Source: Opisthocomus hoazin
Taxonomy: Eukaryota; Chordata; Aves; Opisthocomiformes; Opisthocomidae
Assembly (NCBI RefSeq): GCF_030867145.1
Contig: NC_134418.1
Coordinates: 58,627,682 to 58,691,681 of the forward strand
Direction: 5' to 3'
DNA: 64,000 bases
Within the stretch, counting starts at the first letter, position 1, and each line of letters opens with the position of its first letter. The notes beneath the pieces are model-generated. The model did no database searches. It had not been told where the DNA came from and was given only the letters and a program-made list of their open reading frames with translations. Position numbers and translations under genes: made by a program. Positions 47,459 to 59,600 of this stretch are shown one piece after another.

Positions 47459-47653
47459 ATGAGCCGAGCCGCCCCGCTGCTGGCGCTGCTGGTGGCGGCT
47501 GCGGGCCTGGCTGGCGCCTCGGCCGCGGGCGGCCCGGAGGTGCGCAGCCTGCGGGGGAGCTGGCGGCTGGGCAACGGGAACGGCTCGGTGGTGCTCCGAG
47601 GGGAGGTGCCGGGCTGCGTGCACACCGCCCTGCACCGCCGGGGCTTCATCCAG
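47459..47653 (+). CDS. MANBA: MANBA exon 1 (residues 1-65)
   Basis: 195 nt, phase 0 out, donor GTACGG. It encodes a hydrophobic leader ([14 protein letters not shown]) and then the conserved [28 protein letters not shown] segment of vertebrate beta-mannosidases. GCCGCC directly precedes the ATG. An in-frame ATG at 47354 would add 35 basic, proline-rich residues before the leader and is less likely. Confidence 0.93.
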
Positions 47654-50600
47654 GTACGGTAGGCCGGCACGCACGGCGGGGAGAGCCCGGCAGGCCGCGG
47701 CCGTGTGGCGGCCCGAGGAGAGGCCTCGCCCCAGCTGCGCCGCTCCCGGGTGGGCAGCCTGCCGCAGAGGAGAAACACCAGCCCCCCCGGCTGCCCCCCC
47801 GTGTGAGGTCTGCAGAAGCACGCTTAGAGGCAGCCCCCTCGGCCCCCGGGAGCTGCCTCAGCCGCGGCAGGTTCTGCCAGCATCGCTAGCGCAGCAGCCA
47901 GGCTTCATTGCCTTAGTCCCTGCAGCAGCAAAGGGTTTGGTGGCTGCGGTATCCTTAGGTGGGTAACTGGAAGTCACTCACGGCAGAGCAGGCCCAGGCT
48001 GGGCCAGGAATACAAGTGCAGTGTGTTGAGATTACGTGGTTTGGACACGGAACCAAGGTGCCGACACCAGGTATCTACAATATCACCACAGCGTGTAAGT
48101 CATGTTTACCTACAGCATTTCCTCAAAAGAATGAAAAGCTGAACCCACCCTGTTTAAATTTGACCTGTTGATGCAAGAAGTCGAGGGATTTGGGGCATTT
48201 CAGTCCATTGAAGATCCCTTTTAACGCTTGCAGAGCACATCAGAATAGTTGAGACTGTCAACTCCCATGCTGCAAAAGGGAAGTATATTCTGGAACATGG
48301 GTATAAAACTTAGATTTAAAAGACTAGTTCCTGCCTTAACACTTTTAAGAAGCTTTGCTGCTGCTGTGTACTATTGCCTCTTCTAGTTTTCAGGTTTATG
48401 AAAACATAGTGACCACTTTATGGGACAAATTATCAAAACTGCAGTTGTGGATTGGTAGCAGAGTTTACCCTGATAACAGCGTAAGCTGCTTGTCACTCAG
48501 GCCTGGCCAGAAACATGTTACTGACTGGGTCATCATTAAAATAAGATGCCTTTTTGAAAGGAAATACATAGAAAGTGAAATATGTACCTGGAACAAGGAA
48601 AAGACAGAAAACATAGTGAAGTTAGCAAAATTATCTAAAAATTGATAAATGCACTTCTGTACTAGGAAACCTGAAGTACTGTCATACATTGTCTGAGTAT
48701 ATCAGACATATCTATATATTGTGTTTATTGTGGGCCCAATGTTGCATTTCTTGTACAGCAGTTATTTAAAAAATATATTCTGGATGCATGCATTTTATAT
48801 TTTCTGTTCTTTAATTTTTATTCTTCAGATTATTATTCTGCTCCACTCTGACTAAAGTTAGAGAGGTATAAGGAGAAAGTGACACCACTTCAGACAGGAT
48901 AATTTTAGCATTGTTCTGCATTGGTGTAGCTTGGGAATCCCAGTACTGATAATGGGTGCTGAGGAGTATCATTACCAGGTAAAAGAAATAGTCAACGATG
49001 GAAAAATAAATACAGTACGAAGGGATAAGCTGAGCCGTGAAAGTGGGTTGTTTCAACATCTGTGTGCTAAGTGACATGACATTTTGCACATAGGCAATTG
49101 AGGTTTCAAAATGGCTTTCCTAAAGTTTTAGAAAGTGCGGTGGGCAGGTAGACTACATATGGAGGATCAGTGAAGAGAACTGTGCCAGTTTCTCTCATGC
49201 ACAAGTGCGTAAGAAACTGAACATCTGAGATGTTTGGCTGTGCTGGGAGGCGTTGCTGTAAGAAGTGTGAATAATCATTCAGGAGAAACTGTGACCAGTG
49301 CGCTGACTCAGGCACGCAAGATAATGACGTAATGGAAGACTCACATTTAACTACTCACATTAAGTACTCTTACGAAGTGAGAAAATGTGATTGCTAATTT
49401 AGCTGCATTGCTGTAAAATGACTTGTAACTTTAGCCATTTTAAGCAGCAGTATGATGTTTGGAAATGAGGCTGCGATCGTGAACTCTCATGTGCCTGGGC
49501 AGAATCCCAAGCCTTCACAGAGGTGGGAAAGCTTAGTCAGCCTGCTGGCCAGCAGCTTGGGTCTTGCTAATAGGTAGATGGGTGCTTGGCTAATTAAATG
49601 CATGATGGTTGGTTGTGGACGCTTAGGACATGTTTATGTGAATACAAGTATGAACTTGCTCCAAACATGTGCTGGTATGGCTGGTTATGAACCCACTGTA
49701 GTCTGGAAACAGTTGCTAAGTTGGTGGTGTTAGAATTAGTATGCTCTGCCCAGGAGCCGAGTTAACTGAAATGCTTCACTAGTGTGGTTGCTTGACCACG
49801 AGACTGGACCCAGCTGGTGTCTGGCTAGTTCCAAGCTCAGAAGGAATTAACTTGTTTCTATGTATAGGCATGTGCAGGTAACTTACGATCAATTTAAGCC
49901 TATTCTTACTCAGGTTAGCAAAGCCCAGTTTACAGAAATAAGTGTTGACACAAGTATTTGCACCAGGATAACTAAACTGTTTTAAAATTACAGTTTTGTT
50001 TAAAAGATAGAATGGAGAGCGTACCAAATTACGGGAGCAGCCTTAGCAGATTTCAAATCTATCACAGTATTAAATGTAATCAATCACTGCCACCACAGTT
50101 GTAGCATTCTTCAAAGCAGCAAACCTGGGCTGTTTAGAGGGAGTCAGCGGCGTAATTCTTTACTGCAACGCGTGGCTTCATGCTGCAAAGCATGGCTCAG
50201 CTGTTTGTCCTGAGCTTTCTTCATTGTGGTGAAAATGCTTATGACCAAATGGTTTCAAATGCAGCTGCCTAAAATCATATTCCTGTATTCCTGTTTATAC
50301 AAAAGCATGCATACAGCCTGAATTTTAGAGGCATAGACCATAAAGGTTGCTCGGTTTCTTCGGTGCTCATTATTTCTGGAAATCAGCCCTTTTTGGTGTT
50401 GTGTCAAGTGTAGAGTTAGGAGTTTAATTATAATTGCCTAAATACAAAAGCTTTGGTCTTCAGTATTTTTTCATTTGCTCCTTTCACTCTTTGCCGTGGA
50501 GTGTAGGATTTTTATTCATCCCACTGCAAATGTCACTAGACCAGCAGTCCAAAAGCTTACTGCTTGTAATCAAAAGCAAAGATTGGTCTGAAAAGCTGTA

Positions 50601-53600
50601 CCAGGAAACAGGAGAACAAAGCTGGTGGGAACTAAATTATTCTGGATGGCAAGACCCATATGCTTAGCGACCTAGTGAAATCTATGTGCTGTTTTCTGTG
50701 TGACTTGCAAATGGCAAATAGCACTGCATCCTTTGCTTCTGTGTCCTTGGGAATGTTTCATGGGTTAGCGACCAAAACAGAAATTTAAAACAAAATTTGG
50801 GAGGGCCTGCTCCAACAATGTAGCTGAGTGGGCATCTCACAAATGAGGGGAAGGAGGGCAGCAAGAATAAGCTGCTGGATATTAAGCCTGCAAAATGTGG
50901 CTTTGATTGCAAGAGAAGGCTGCAAGCGACTTATTTGTCAGTATGTGGTTCATTTCAAATTTAGGTCGATGCGCAGACTGTTTTTGCCCAGGGATGCTCT
51001 AGCTGATTGCACATCTATAGCCTTACTTTAATCTGCTGTGCGGGTTATACATTTGATTTGAAATATATCTCTCTGACACTGAGGGTTTGTTACTCAACTG
51101 TCTGGATCCTCTTAGCATTTGTTCTAGAGATGTCTTTACTCTTTGGCTTATAAAATATACATTGGATGAACACATCTTTTTGAATGCACCAAATGCACGC
51201 ATCTTAGAAAATGCTCTTGGGGGAGATACTTTTGAGTTTCCTAGCGAAATATGATTTTCTTCTGTGTTCAGCCAACGTAGTTCAAATGCTGGATTAACTA
51301 TGATAAAAGCTCAAAGGGCAGGAGGTAGCATCAGAGTATGTGTTCAGCTGGGTTGTTTTAATAACATTTCATTAGGACTCCGTAGCTCTTACTACTATTT
51401 ACATGTAAAATTTAAAAAAGGCATGACAAACGCACTTAAACGAGGGTAATAGTCACTTGAATAAAGTTAGTGCAAAGCTTGGCCATAAGCACAGACATTT
51501 TACAAGCTTGCAGCAAATCTGTTGCTAGCCGTACATTTCTGGAAAAAGAAGATTTGCTGAAACCATTTTGTGTGAAGATTTAGTTTTTACCTACTGTCAG
51601 CGTAGTATTTTCTTTCAGGCGCAGTTCTGATAAGCAATATGTATCAGCAGGTAACTTGTGCATTAAATCTTTGTGCTAGAAATAGTTGTCCTCTAGCATG
51701 TACTGTCCAAGTACTGCATGATGCCATTTCTGCTGGCAGGTGACTCCTATAAAATTTCAGTTCTGATGAATATGGCTATTGTAGCTGGATTTTCTCATCT
51801 GCCAGCTGTTTGCATTCATACAGAAAGGCTATTTTGTCTTATTAGCTGTCACTTTAATTTGGCAAGAACTATTATGGGGGGTCTGCAACTGTGATGCTAA
51901 TACAGGGGCTGGATAACATTGTAGATTCTGCCCCGTTACACAACAAGCGCATGCACTTGACACGGAAGGTTACAGTGGTCTTGTTCATACTTCGATATTA
52001 AAATGTATTAGAAGAGACAGAAGCCTATGCATCTCAAGTGATATTTCTGCAGTTCTGTAAAGTAGCGTGTATTTTTTGTAGCTTGTCCTGCATTTGTATA
52101 AAATATGCTGTTGCGTATTTTCTGACACTTCATCATGACTTAGATTTTTTTCAGAGCAAGCCAGGTAACAATTGCATTGGGTATCATGTGGTTCTAACAG
52201 GATAAATGGCATTCACTGATGGAATAATTGATTAATATAAATAAATTATTTTCCCTTAGAAACATATGTGCTCTGCTGAGTTGTGTGAACATATGTGGAA
52301 GTGTTCAAAAGCCTTAGTGAAACTTAGGATGAATATCGAAGGGCACTCAAGTTTATCTTTCGAAAGCTTGTGAAGTTAAAATAGGTAAAAGTTATAGTAG
52401 CCTGTTAAATACAGCAGAGTATTCAAAGAATATGAAGCAATGGGTATTAATACCTTGTTAATTAACTCTTTAGTAGTATTTGGCTCAGTGTTCAGCTGTA
52501 ACACATCTTGAGCATAAGGTGACATTCCGTTTTCTGCTTTGTTAGAGGAACTACTGAAAATGAATTACTTTAGGATAAACTTCCAAAACCCAGGTTTCAG
52601 GAACATGATCCATTCATCACTACTGTTAGTTCAGCTTGGCTTCAGGCTGTGAATACATGAAACTGGGGTTGCTGAAGATTGTGTAAATGTCCTGACCGAT
52701 GTCGCCTGAGATATCAGGGAGTGCATGGATATAGTATCGTAACCATTTAGCTTCCAGTCTGAAGTTGGCATTAAACTGTAAATCATGAAACATCATTTGC
52801 AAATTTTATTTTGGTAATCTGTTAAATCAGCGGGATTTTCTTATGGTGTACTTTATAAAATACCAGCAGAGTTGATTTACGAGAGAAGAGCATGCAAAGC
52901 AGTTTCAAATTAGATCATAATGAAAGTAGGACAAGGCAAAGGAATCTGTTTTTTGTTCCCTTTAGTACATGTCATTTTACTGCACGCTGATCTTCTGCTT
53001 GGATCCCGCTGCCTCTGCCCGGTGCCATTGAGGTGTCTGTGCCGCGCTCCCGGGACCCCGGGTTGCGTGGGGGCCTGAAGCCGGCCCTGCATGGGGCCGG
53101 GGCGAGCCTGGCACAGCTCGCTCGCTTGGGCTTTGGGCCTCACTTCTTATGTGTTCCTGTCTCATCCGTTTCTTAGCTGATACGGCTGTAGCTTTTCAGT
53201 GTCCCCTTAAAGTCAGTGCGAGGAGGAGCTTCCATCTAGCTGCTTGGCAGCGCTTGCAGTTGAGTGCTGGCAGTGGTTTTGAAGTCCTGCTGATGTCCTG
53301 TTATCCCAACTGGAAACTGCTTCCTTTTGATGCGCTGTAGCAGGGCTTTTTACCGCATCTTAGCGGGTGATTTGCTTACGGCAGTGAAGGTGGGAGCAGA
53401 GAACAAACAGGCAGCGAGCTTGAGTGGTTCAGAAATTTTCCCCAAATTGCAGGGAGCAGGAAAATGCAAGGCTGTAGTGTTTGGTGGGGTCTAAAAATAG
53501 TTGTCATTGACTCCACCCCTCTATGACTTTCTTCCAGGAACACGTTGAGCTAATGAATGTGGAGTATGTTTAATACATGTGCGGTCTATTTCCTACCATC

Positions 53601-56600
53601 TTTGAAATTCTCCCAGTGCCCTTAAGAGTTTTAGATTTGTCTTATTTTCATCCAGTTTTCTGCAATAAACCTTTAATTTTAATGTGAGCTGATTTAGTGT
53701 GGGATGAAATTCTGTTTCAGATAAATAAAAATAATTTGACTTCTATAGGTACATCTTCCAGCACTCAAAACAGTTGCATTTAATAATTAAAAAGTCAATA
53801 ATCTCGCAAGTGTATTGAAGAAGTCGTTTTCCTTTCTTACAGGACTTTGTTGTGGTTATGCATTTTTCCTGAACCTTGATAATTGCCTTAAAAGCGTCGC
53901 TTGAACATTGCCACATAACTGATTTTAGAACAAGCAATATTTGTCATGCTTAAAATGACTAACCAGTATTAGCATTTAACAGCTTTTCTGTGTGATATGT
54001 AAGCTGTTTTACTAGTTAGGTGGCAATGATATCAGTAAGCTGGTAAGTTTTACGTAAAGGTATACAGAACTAGGAGCTTCCCATCCACCAAAAAGGTGGA
54101 TGCCTGCGAGGGAGCAACGGTATTCATACGGGTCAGAAGGGGATAATTAGCACCTTCTGTGATACATATTTTACCAGTCAGTGCATTTCTTGAAGTTTGA
54201 AGGCTTTAGACAGAAGAAGGAAGCCCCTTCAGGAAAAAGTATCTGCAGTATGCTCTGAGGAGATTTAAACAAGAAGCTCTGTTTGTAAACTGCTGTAAGA
54301 GCCCATCTGATGGTGTAGTTTCTGCCTCTGATGAAACATTTCTACATTTCTCTCTGCTGCTAGACAACCAGTTTTGTGTTCTCCAGATGTCAGGTCTTTC
54401 TTCTTTAACATCTCAGTAGCCGTGCTTTCATGGAGAAACAGTGCAGGTTTCTTTTATGCAGGGTCTTGATCTTTGGTGGGGCACTGATGTTGATCGTCTG
54501 CACTAATCAAATTGGTTTTGGCTTTACAGTCTGCTGTTGCTAGTGCATTTGCAACTTGCTTCTTATGTGTTTTGTTAAATATTTGACACATACACAAGTG
54601 GCAATAATTGAAATTTAACATGTACATTTTCCAAAACATAACCTAAAATACAATGTTAAAACAAGATAGTCGTTTAAAATGTACTTTTTAAGGATACATT
54701 GTGAGTTTTCATGGTCTCTGACATTTGACACTTGCCTTTCGTTGTCTCAATAGAGTAATCTTAACGGAGTTTCTTTTATGAGCCTAAATTTTGCATTTTA
54801 ATATGCATTTATTAGTCTTAAATTTTGCATCTTAAGAAAAGTATGAGATATATTCCCCAAGCATTTTGCATATAAAAGTAATGGTATGGATATCTTAATT
54901 CAGTAATTTTTCTGGTAAGCTCATGACAACTTAACTTTTAGAGAATACACTGTATTGCCAATACAGAGGTCACAGATTTACTGAGGTTAACAAGACCTTT
55001 CCTTCTTGACTCTTATTCCCGTGTAGTAAGAAATTTGATTGATCGAGCATAGCATGTTGAGGCAAGGCGACAACTTCCTCTCTGTGTGAGCTCAAGGAAT
55101 GATATTTATATTACTGTGGGACTCCAGAAGAGATAATTCTGCTGAGAACAGTCACTTAGATGTTACAGTTTTGCTCTGCTGTGTAAATAGGTTTGTGTTT
55201 ATACTGCAGAGCCTGGCCCTATTAGTTGTGAAACAAATATGAGATATGAAACAATATTTCTGAGAAGATTTAAATCCACAAGTGTCACTAGTATCTATAC
55301 AGACTCCTGAAATGGGTAGAAAAAATGAGATTCGTTGAGAAGGAAAAAAAAGCTAAGCAGATTTTCTTCAGTGTGAATCTGGGTATTCCGGGCAGAGAGT
55401 TAGCTGTGCTGGTACTGTAGAAGACTCGTATCAAAGGGAACCTTAATGCAGCTATGCTCTCTCTTAGCTGGGTTTGAGTCACGAAGTCCAGAAGAGATTG
55501 ATCTTCGTCTTGGGAAAGCAGTTCAGCTGTGCAGCTGCTGAAGAGGATTGAACTGAGCTGTCAGTCACTGACCTGGGTACCTGCACTCTGAACTGGCTGT
55601 CACGAGGATGTAACACCATACCTTTCTGCTGCGTTTTTATCCGGTGCAAGGCGGTGGGTTGTCAGGTCCACATAACTGATTCCTTCAGCCTAGGTTAGGA
55701 ACGTTGTGACCCACCATAAGGTAATAAATACAGCATGAAGCCAAAAAGGTTGAGGACATAGCTGAGACCAACTGTGCCTTTATTCTTCCTGGGTCATGTG
55801 ACTAAAGGGAAAAGAACACATTCAGTATAAATGCAGCATTATTCTCAAAAGTGGTCGTTTAATTTTATACAACAAACTAAATTGTGTTGCTTCTCCTCTT
55901 TCTCCCTGCCTTCAAATATAACAATTTGGTTTAGCCTTATCACATCAAGACTAGTTGATGAGGACGAGAACCAGCTGGAGTATTTGCAGTTATTTTAAAC
56001 TGCAGAGATTTGCTCACTGCTGTCCCTAGAGGCCTAAAATGTCATTTCTTTGCCTCTTAAAATCCTGTTAGTCTTACTTTCTCCATCATTATGAGGGTGA
56101 TCAAGTTTCTGTTCCTCTCATAAGTCACAAGCTGTCCTGATTTTTTTTTCATTTTCAGCCCAGTCATTTCTTATGTAAAAACAAATCTTGCTGCCTCTAG
56201 TTTGAGTATGAATGGATTTAGCAAGCAGGTTTTGACCTATATAAGTAAAGTCAAATATTACCAAAGCGTTGCTTTCACATACATTTCAAAGGTGAAAAGG
56301 AGTATCAGGACTGACTAAATAAGGTGGATTTTGCATTTGCAGACTGCCTGAAGCAAGAAATGCCCATCTAATGGATATTATGATGCATTTCATATGATAA
56401 CACTATTACTAAATAAGTCTTGTAATTTTCTTCTTGTTGGTCTGTTATTAGGATCCATACTACAGATTTAATGATGTGATGTACAGGTGGATCTCACTGG
56501 ATAACTGGACTTACAGCAGGACTTTCAAAACTCATTTTGATGTCAGGTATGCAGTAAAGATATGTCTAAAATAGTTCTGTGCCATCTTTCATGTAGAATT

Positions 56601-59600
56601 GCTGGTTAATCCATTAGCTCAAAATATGCTTAATACTTTTGTATTTTTTATTATTTATTTGTATTAATAAAATTGTGCAATAATGTGCAGCTGCAAAGTT
56701 GTTGCTAAAGAACACTTCAGTAGTTGCTTTTTCCTGTTTTTTTTTTAAATTCTTAAAAATTACTTATGAATTACCAGCTAAGGGAGAACAATACTTAGGG
56801 TAATTGGAAGCTAGCACATCTGATATCTGGTGGGTATGTGAACATGCTGTGTTGCAGACTTGAGCCACTTCAGCTGTCATGTTAATTTAACTATTTAAAG
56901 ATATAATGTAGCCACACTAAGTCAAACATTTTTGGAGGTAGTTGAGACAACTGCTGCTAAAGATATGACATACATTTTTGTGTTGTCTGTCTCCTGTGTG
57001 TAGGTATTCTAACAGTTTTTTATGCATATGTTATTTTCTGTAGAAAGTGGCAGAAAGTGAATTTGGTTTTCGAGGGAGTGGATACAGTAGCACAGATCCT
57101 GATCAACAATATCACCCTCGGGAGAACAGACAACATGTTCAACAGATATGTAAGTAATGTGTTTATTTCTGAGGGTGCTTCTGTTTTTTCTTCAAAGCCC
57201 TTTTGTGCTGAGCACTTTCAGTGCATTCAAGTACACATAAAAATAGGTCTTTGGGTGCAGAAAGTATTGGACCTGCGGACTGCATGTGTAATCAGATAAC
57301 TGTTAGAAAGAGAAGTGTATTTACCTTTTCAGTAGCAGCAGGGTCAGATTTGGAGGTGAACGTGTCTCGTTTTAAATAAGTGGACCCATGCAAGAGGATC
57401 AATTCAGCTAATAGTGTAAGTCTTGCTTCTTGGGATCTGTCACAGCTCCAAGAAAACATAAGCCTTAATCTGTTGTATTAGCTGTAAATCTGCTTACTAA
57501 TTGACATTTGAATGGTTTACCTGTGAATACAGAAAAGAAAATGCACATGTTGCAAAGCCTTTGTAAGTGTTCCATGCCTTTTTTTTTTTATATATAGGGT
57601 TTTTGATTGTTAGTATTAGGCTTTTGATAACTTGTCTTGCGTTTTTGGGCCTAGCCAATGTCAGGATGAGAGTACTCATCATGGAGAGACCTTGAGAGCT
57701 GCAAAAACATTCAATCGAATTTTATAGCTTTAAAATACAAAATTAATCTGGATACTAGCATAAGGGACAATCCTTACTTTTCTCTTAAAAGAATCAAAAG
57801 AAGAAAAGTTAAAGGAAGAACATTAGTGGAAAAACTGAATTACAAAGGAACTCTGGTGTCTTCATATCTCAATGTTTATGATTCTGACGGGTTTTATTGC
57901 AAAGGTACTGGCCTGAGACATGAGAGCTAGATTCTGCTGCCTGGGTCTGTGTGACCTGGGACAAATCACTTAGTTTCTCTGTGACTTAGTTTTACCATCT
58001 GTAAAACAAGAAATTTCATAGAGCTTTTATGTAATTGTAATTATTTACTATTTGGAGAGTATCTAAAGGATTGCCAGTAACAGGCTCTGTAGAATTGGGA
58101 AGTGATATTATTTTTCCCTTATTTCTGCAACTTCATTCTGTCCCAGATTGTAACAGTTCATGAAATGGCCTTCACTGTAAAACCAGTCTGAACTGTATTA
58201 GATTGAGTCTAGGATTACTGCGAACCAGACTTCTTGCTTTGTTCACCTGTTCCCACATGACGACTATGTCTGCAGGAAGGACTCGAAAGCTCTTTATGGG
58301 GGATGCTATTTGCTTTGTAATTTTCTGCTGTATGCTGCAGACGTAAGTGATGCTAGCTGGGCTGCTCACAAGTTGGAAAAAATTGCCAGGACTTGGCTTG
58401 TCACAAATGAACACTGTGAAGAAGAGGTGAGTGTTAGCCATTGGAACCATATTATCTTGATAGCACAGGAGAATTCTGAAACGGAACATTTGTCCTCCTG
58501 TCCAGCCATACTGAAGAGGATTTTGTAAGCCAGAGAGGAAGTCCCCAAGTGCTTTATTTAGTGCTGGCATTGAATATTATCTGTACGTTTGGGGGATGAG
58601 AGGGCAGGTGGCTTGAAATACAGCTTTGCAGCATTCACACAAAAGGCAGCCCAGTGGTTTGTGGTAGGTAAGCTGGCAGCACAGTGGGAGTTGGAAGGAC
58701 TCCTGCACAGACCAGCTTTCTGAGTTGGAACAAGGTGTCTTTCGAAAGATGCAGATGAGTTCTGAGTGAGGAAGGTGGGTAAAGATGCTCTTGCCGTCCT
58801 TATCCTTCAAGCACTTCTGCATGCAAGCAGAGTACTGCAGCCTGCAATGGGGGCTCAGTATGGGGAAAGTGGTTAGCCCAGAAACATCTCCTTGTATCTG
58901 GAATGTTACTGTGTATTTTTCTCAGCTTAAGAAGTAGCTTTACTTTTCCTTCAAAACCAGAGCCTGTTGGGACTGTAGTTCAAATGCCTTGGAGTAATAT
59001 ATGTATGGTATTAAAATCCCAGTGTAACACTGATTATAAATCTCATAAATAAATGTCAGCGTTGTGATGATTCTGTTCTGTTTTCTTGACCTAGAGCTTT
59101 GATATTACCAGCATGATCAAGGAGGTCAATTTTGTTGAAGTCCGTTTCTTGTCAGCCGTTTCATATGCAGCAGAGCAGAGCAGATGTCACAAAGCATACC
59201 GCATCCCCCCGGCGTGCCCTCCACCTGTGCAGAAAGGAGAGTGCCATGCTAATTTCATCAGAAAGGTAGGGGCAGAATTGTCTATCTCTGGCTTCAGGCT
59301 TGGAAAGAGAAATGCACCACGTGCTGTCCTTACAGATGTATTCTGAAACCTGCAATGTCATCTGATAAGTAGGGCATATTTTTCATTGCAGCTTCCTCCT
59401 CCTGTCCCCCTCAAAACCTGTAATCTAGCATGTTGATACTACAAGAGGCATAAGAGGGCCAGGCTTCATATCTAGGTGATAAGAATGTTTGAAGTGCTGT
59501 TTGCATCAAGGAATCAGCAAGGAGACTTGCTGCTAAGAGAGCAGGATAGCACTGGGAAATGTGTAATCATTAGGTTTTGATCCACTGGGTGGGTTTAGCA

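Larger units (their letters stand above)
46980..47900 (+). promoter_or_regulatory. MANBA: CpG island / promoter of MANBA
   Basis: About 0.9 kb of GC- and CpG-rich sequence around MANBA exon 1, flanked by AT-rich DNA. No TATA box is seen near the start. The exact transcription start cannot be read from sequence; it probably lies within 47.2-47.45 kb. Confidence 0.85.

Noticed and set aside
46907-47966. Long open frames on both strands of the MANBA CpG island, other than the MANBA exon
   Set aside because: Same composition effect. Only the frame starting at 47459 shows a signal peptide and beta-mannosidase similarity.
57057-57299. Separate 80-codon open frame with an internal ATG
   Set aside because: It is MANBA exon 3 plus intron read-through after the GTAAGT donor at 57150; the internal Met is not a start.
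59113-59346. Separate 77-codon open frame
   Set aside because: This is MANBA exon 4 read past its donor at 59266. The exon itself begins at 59095 after a TTGACCTAG acceptor.
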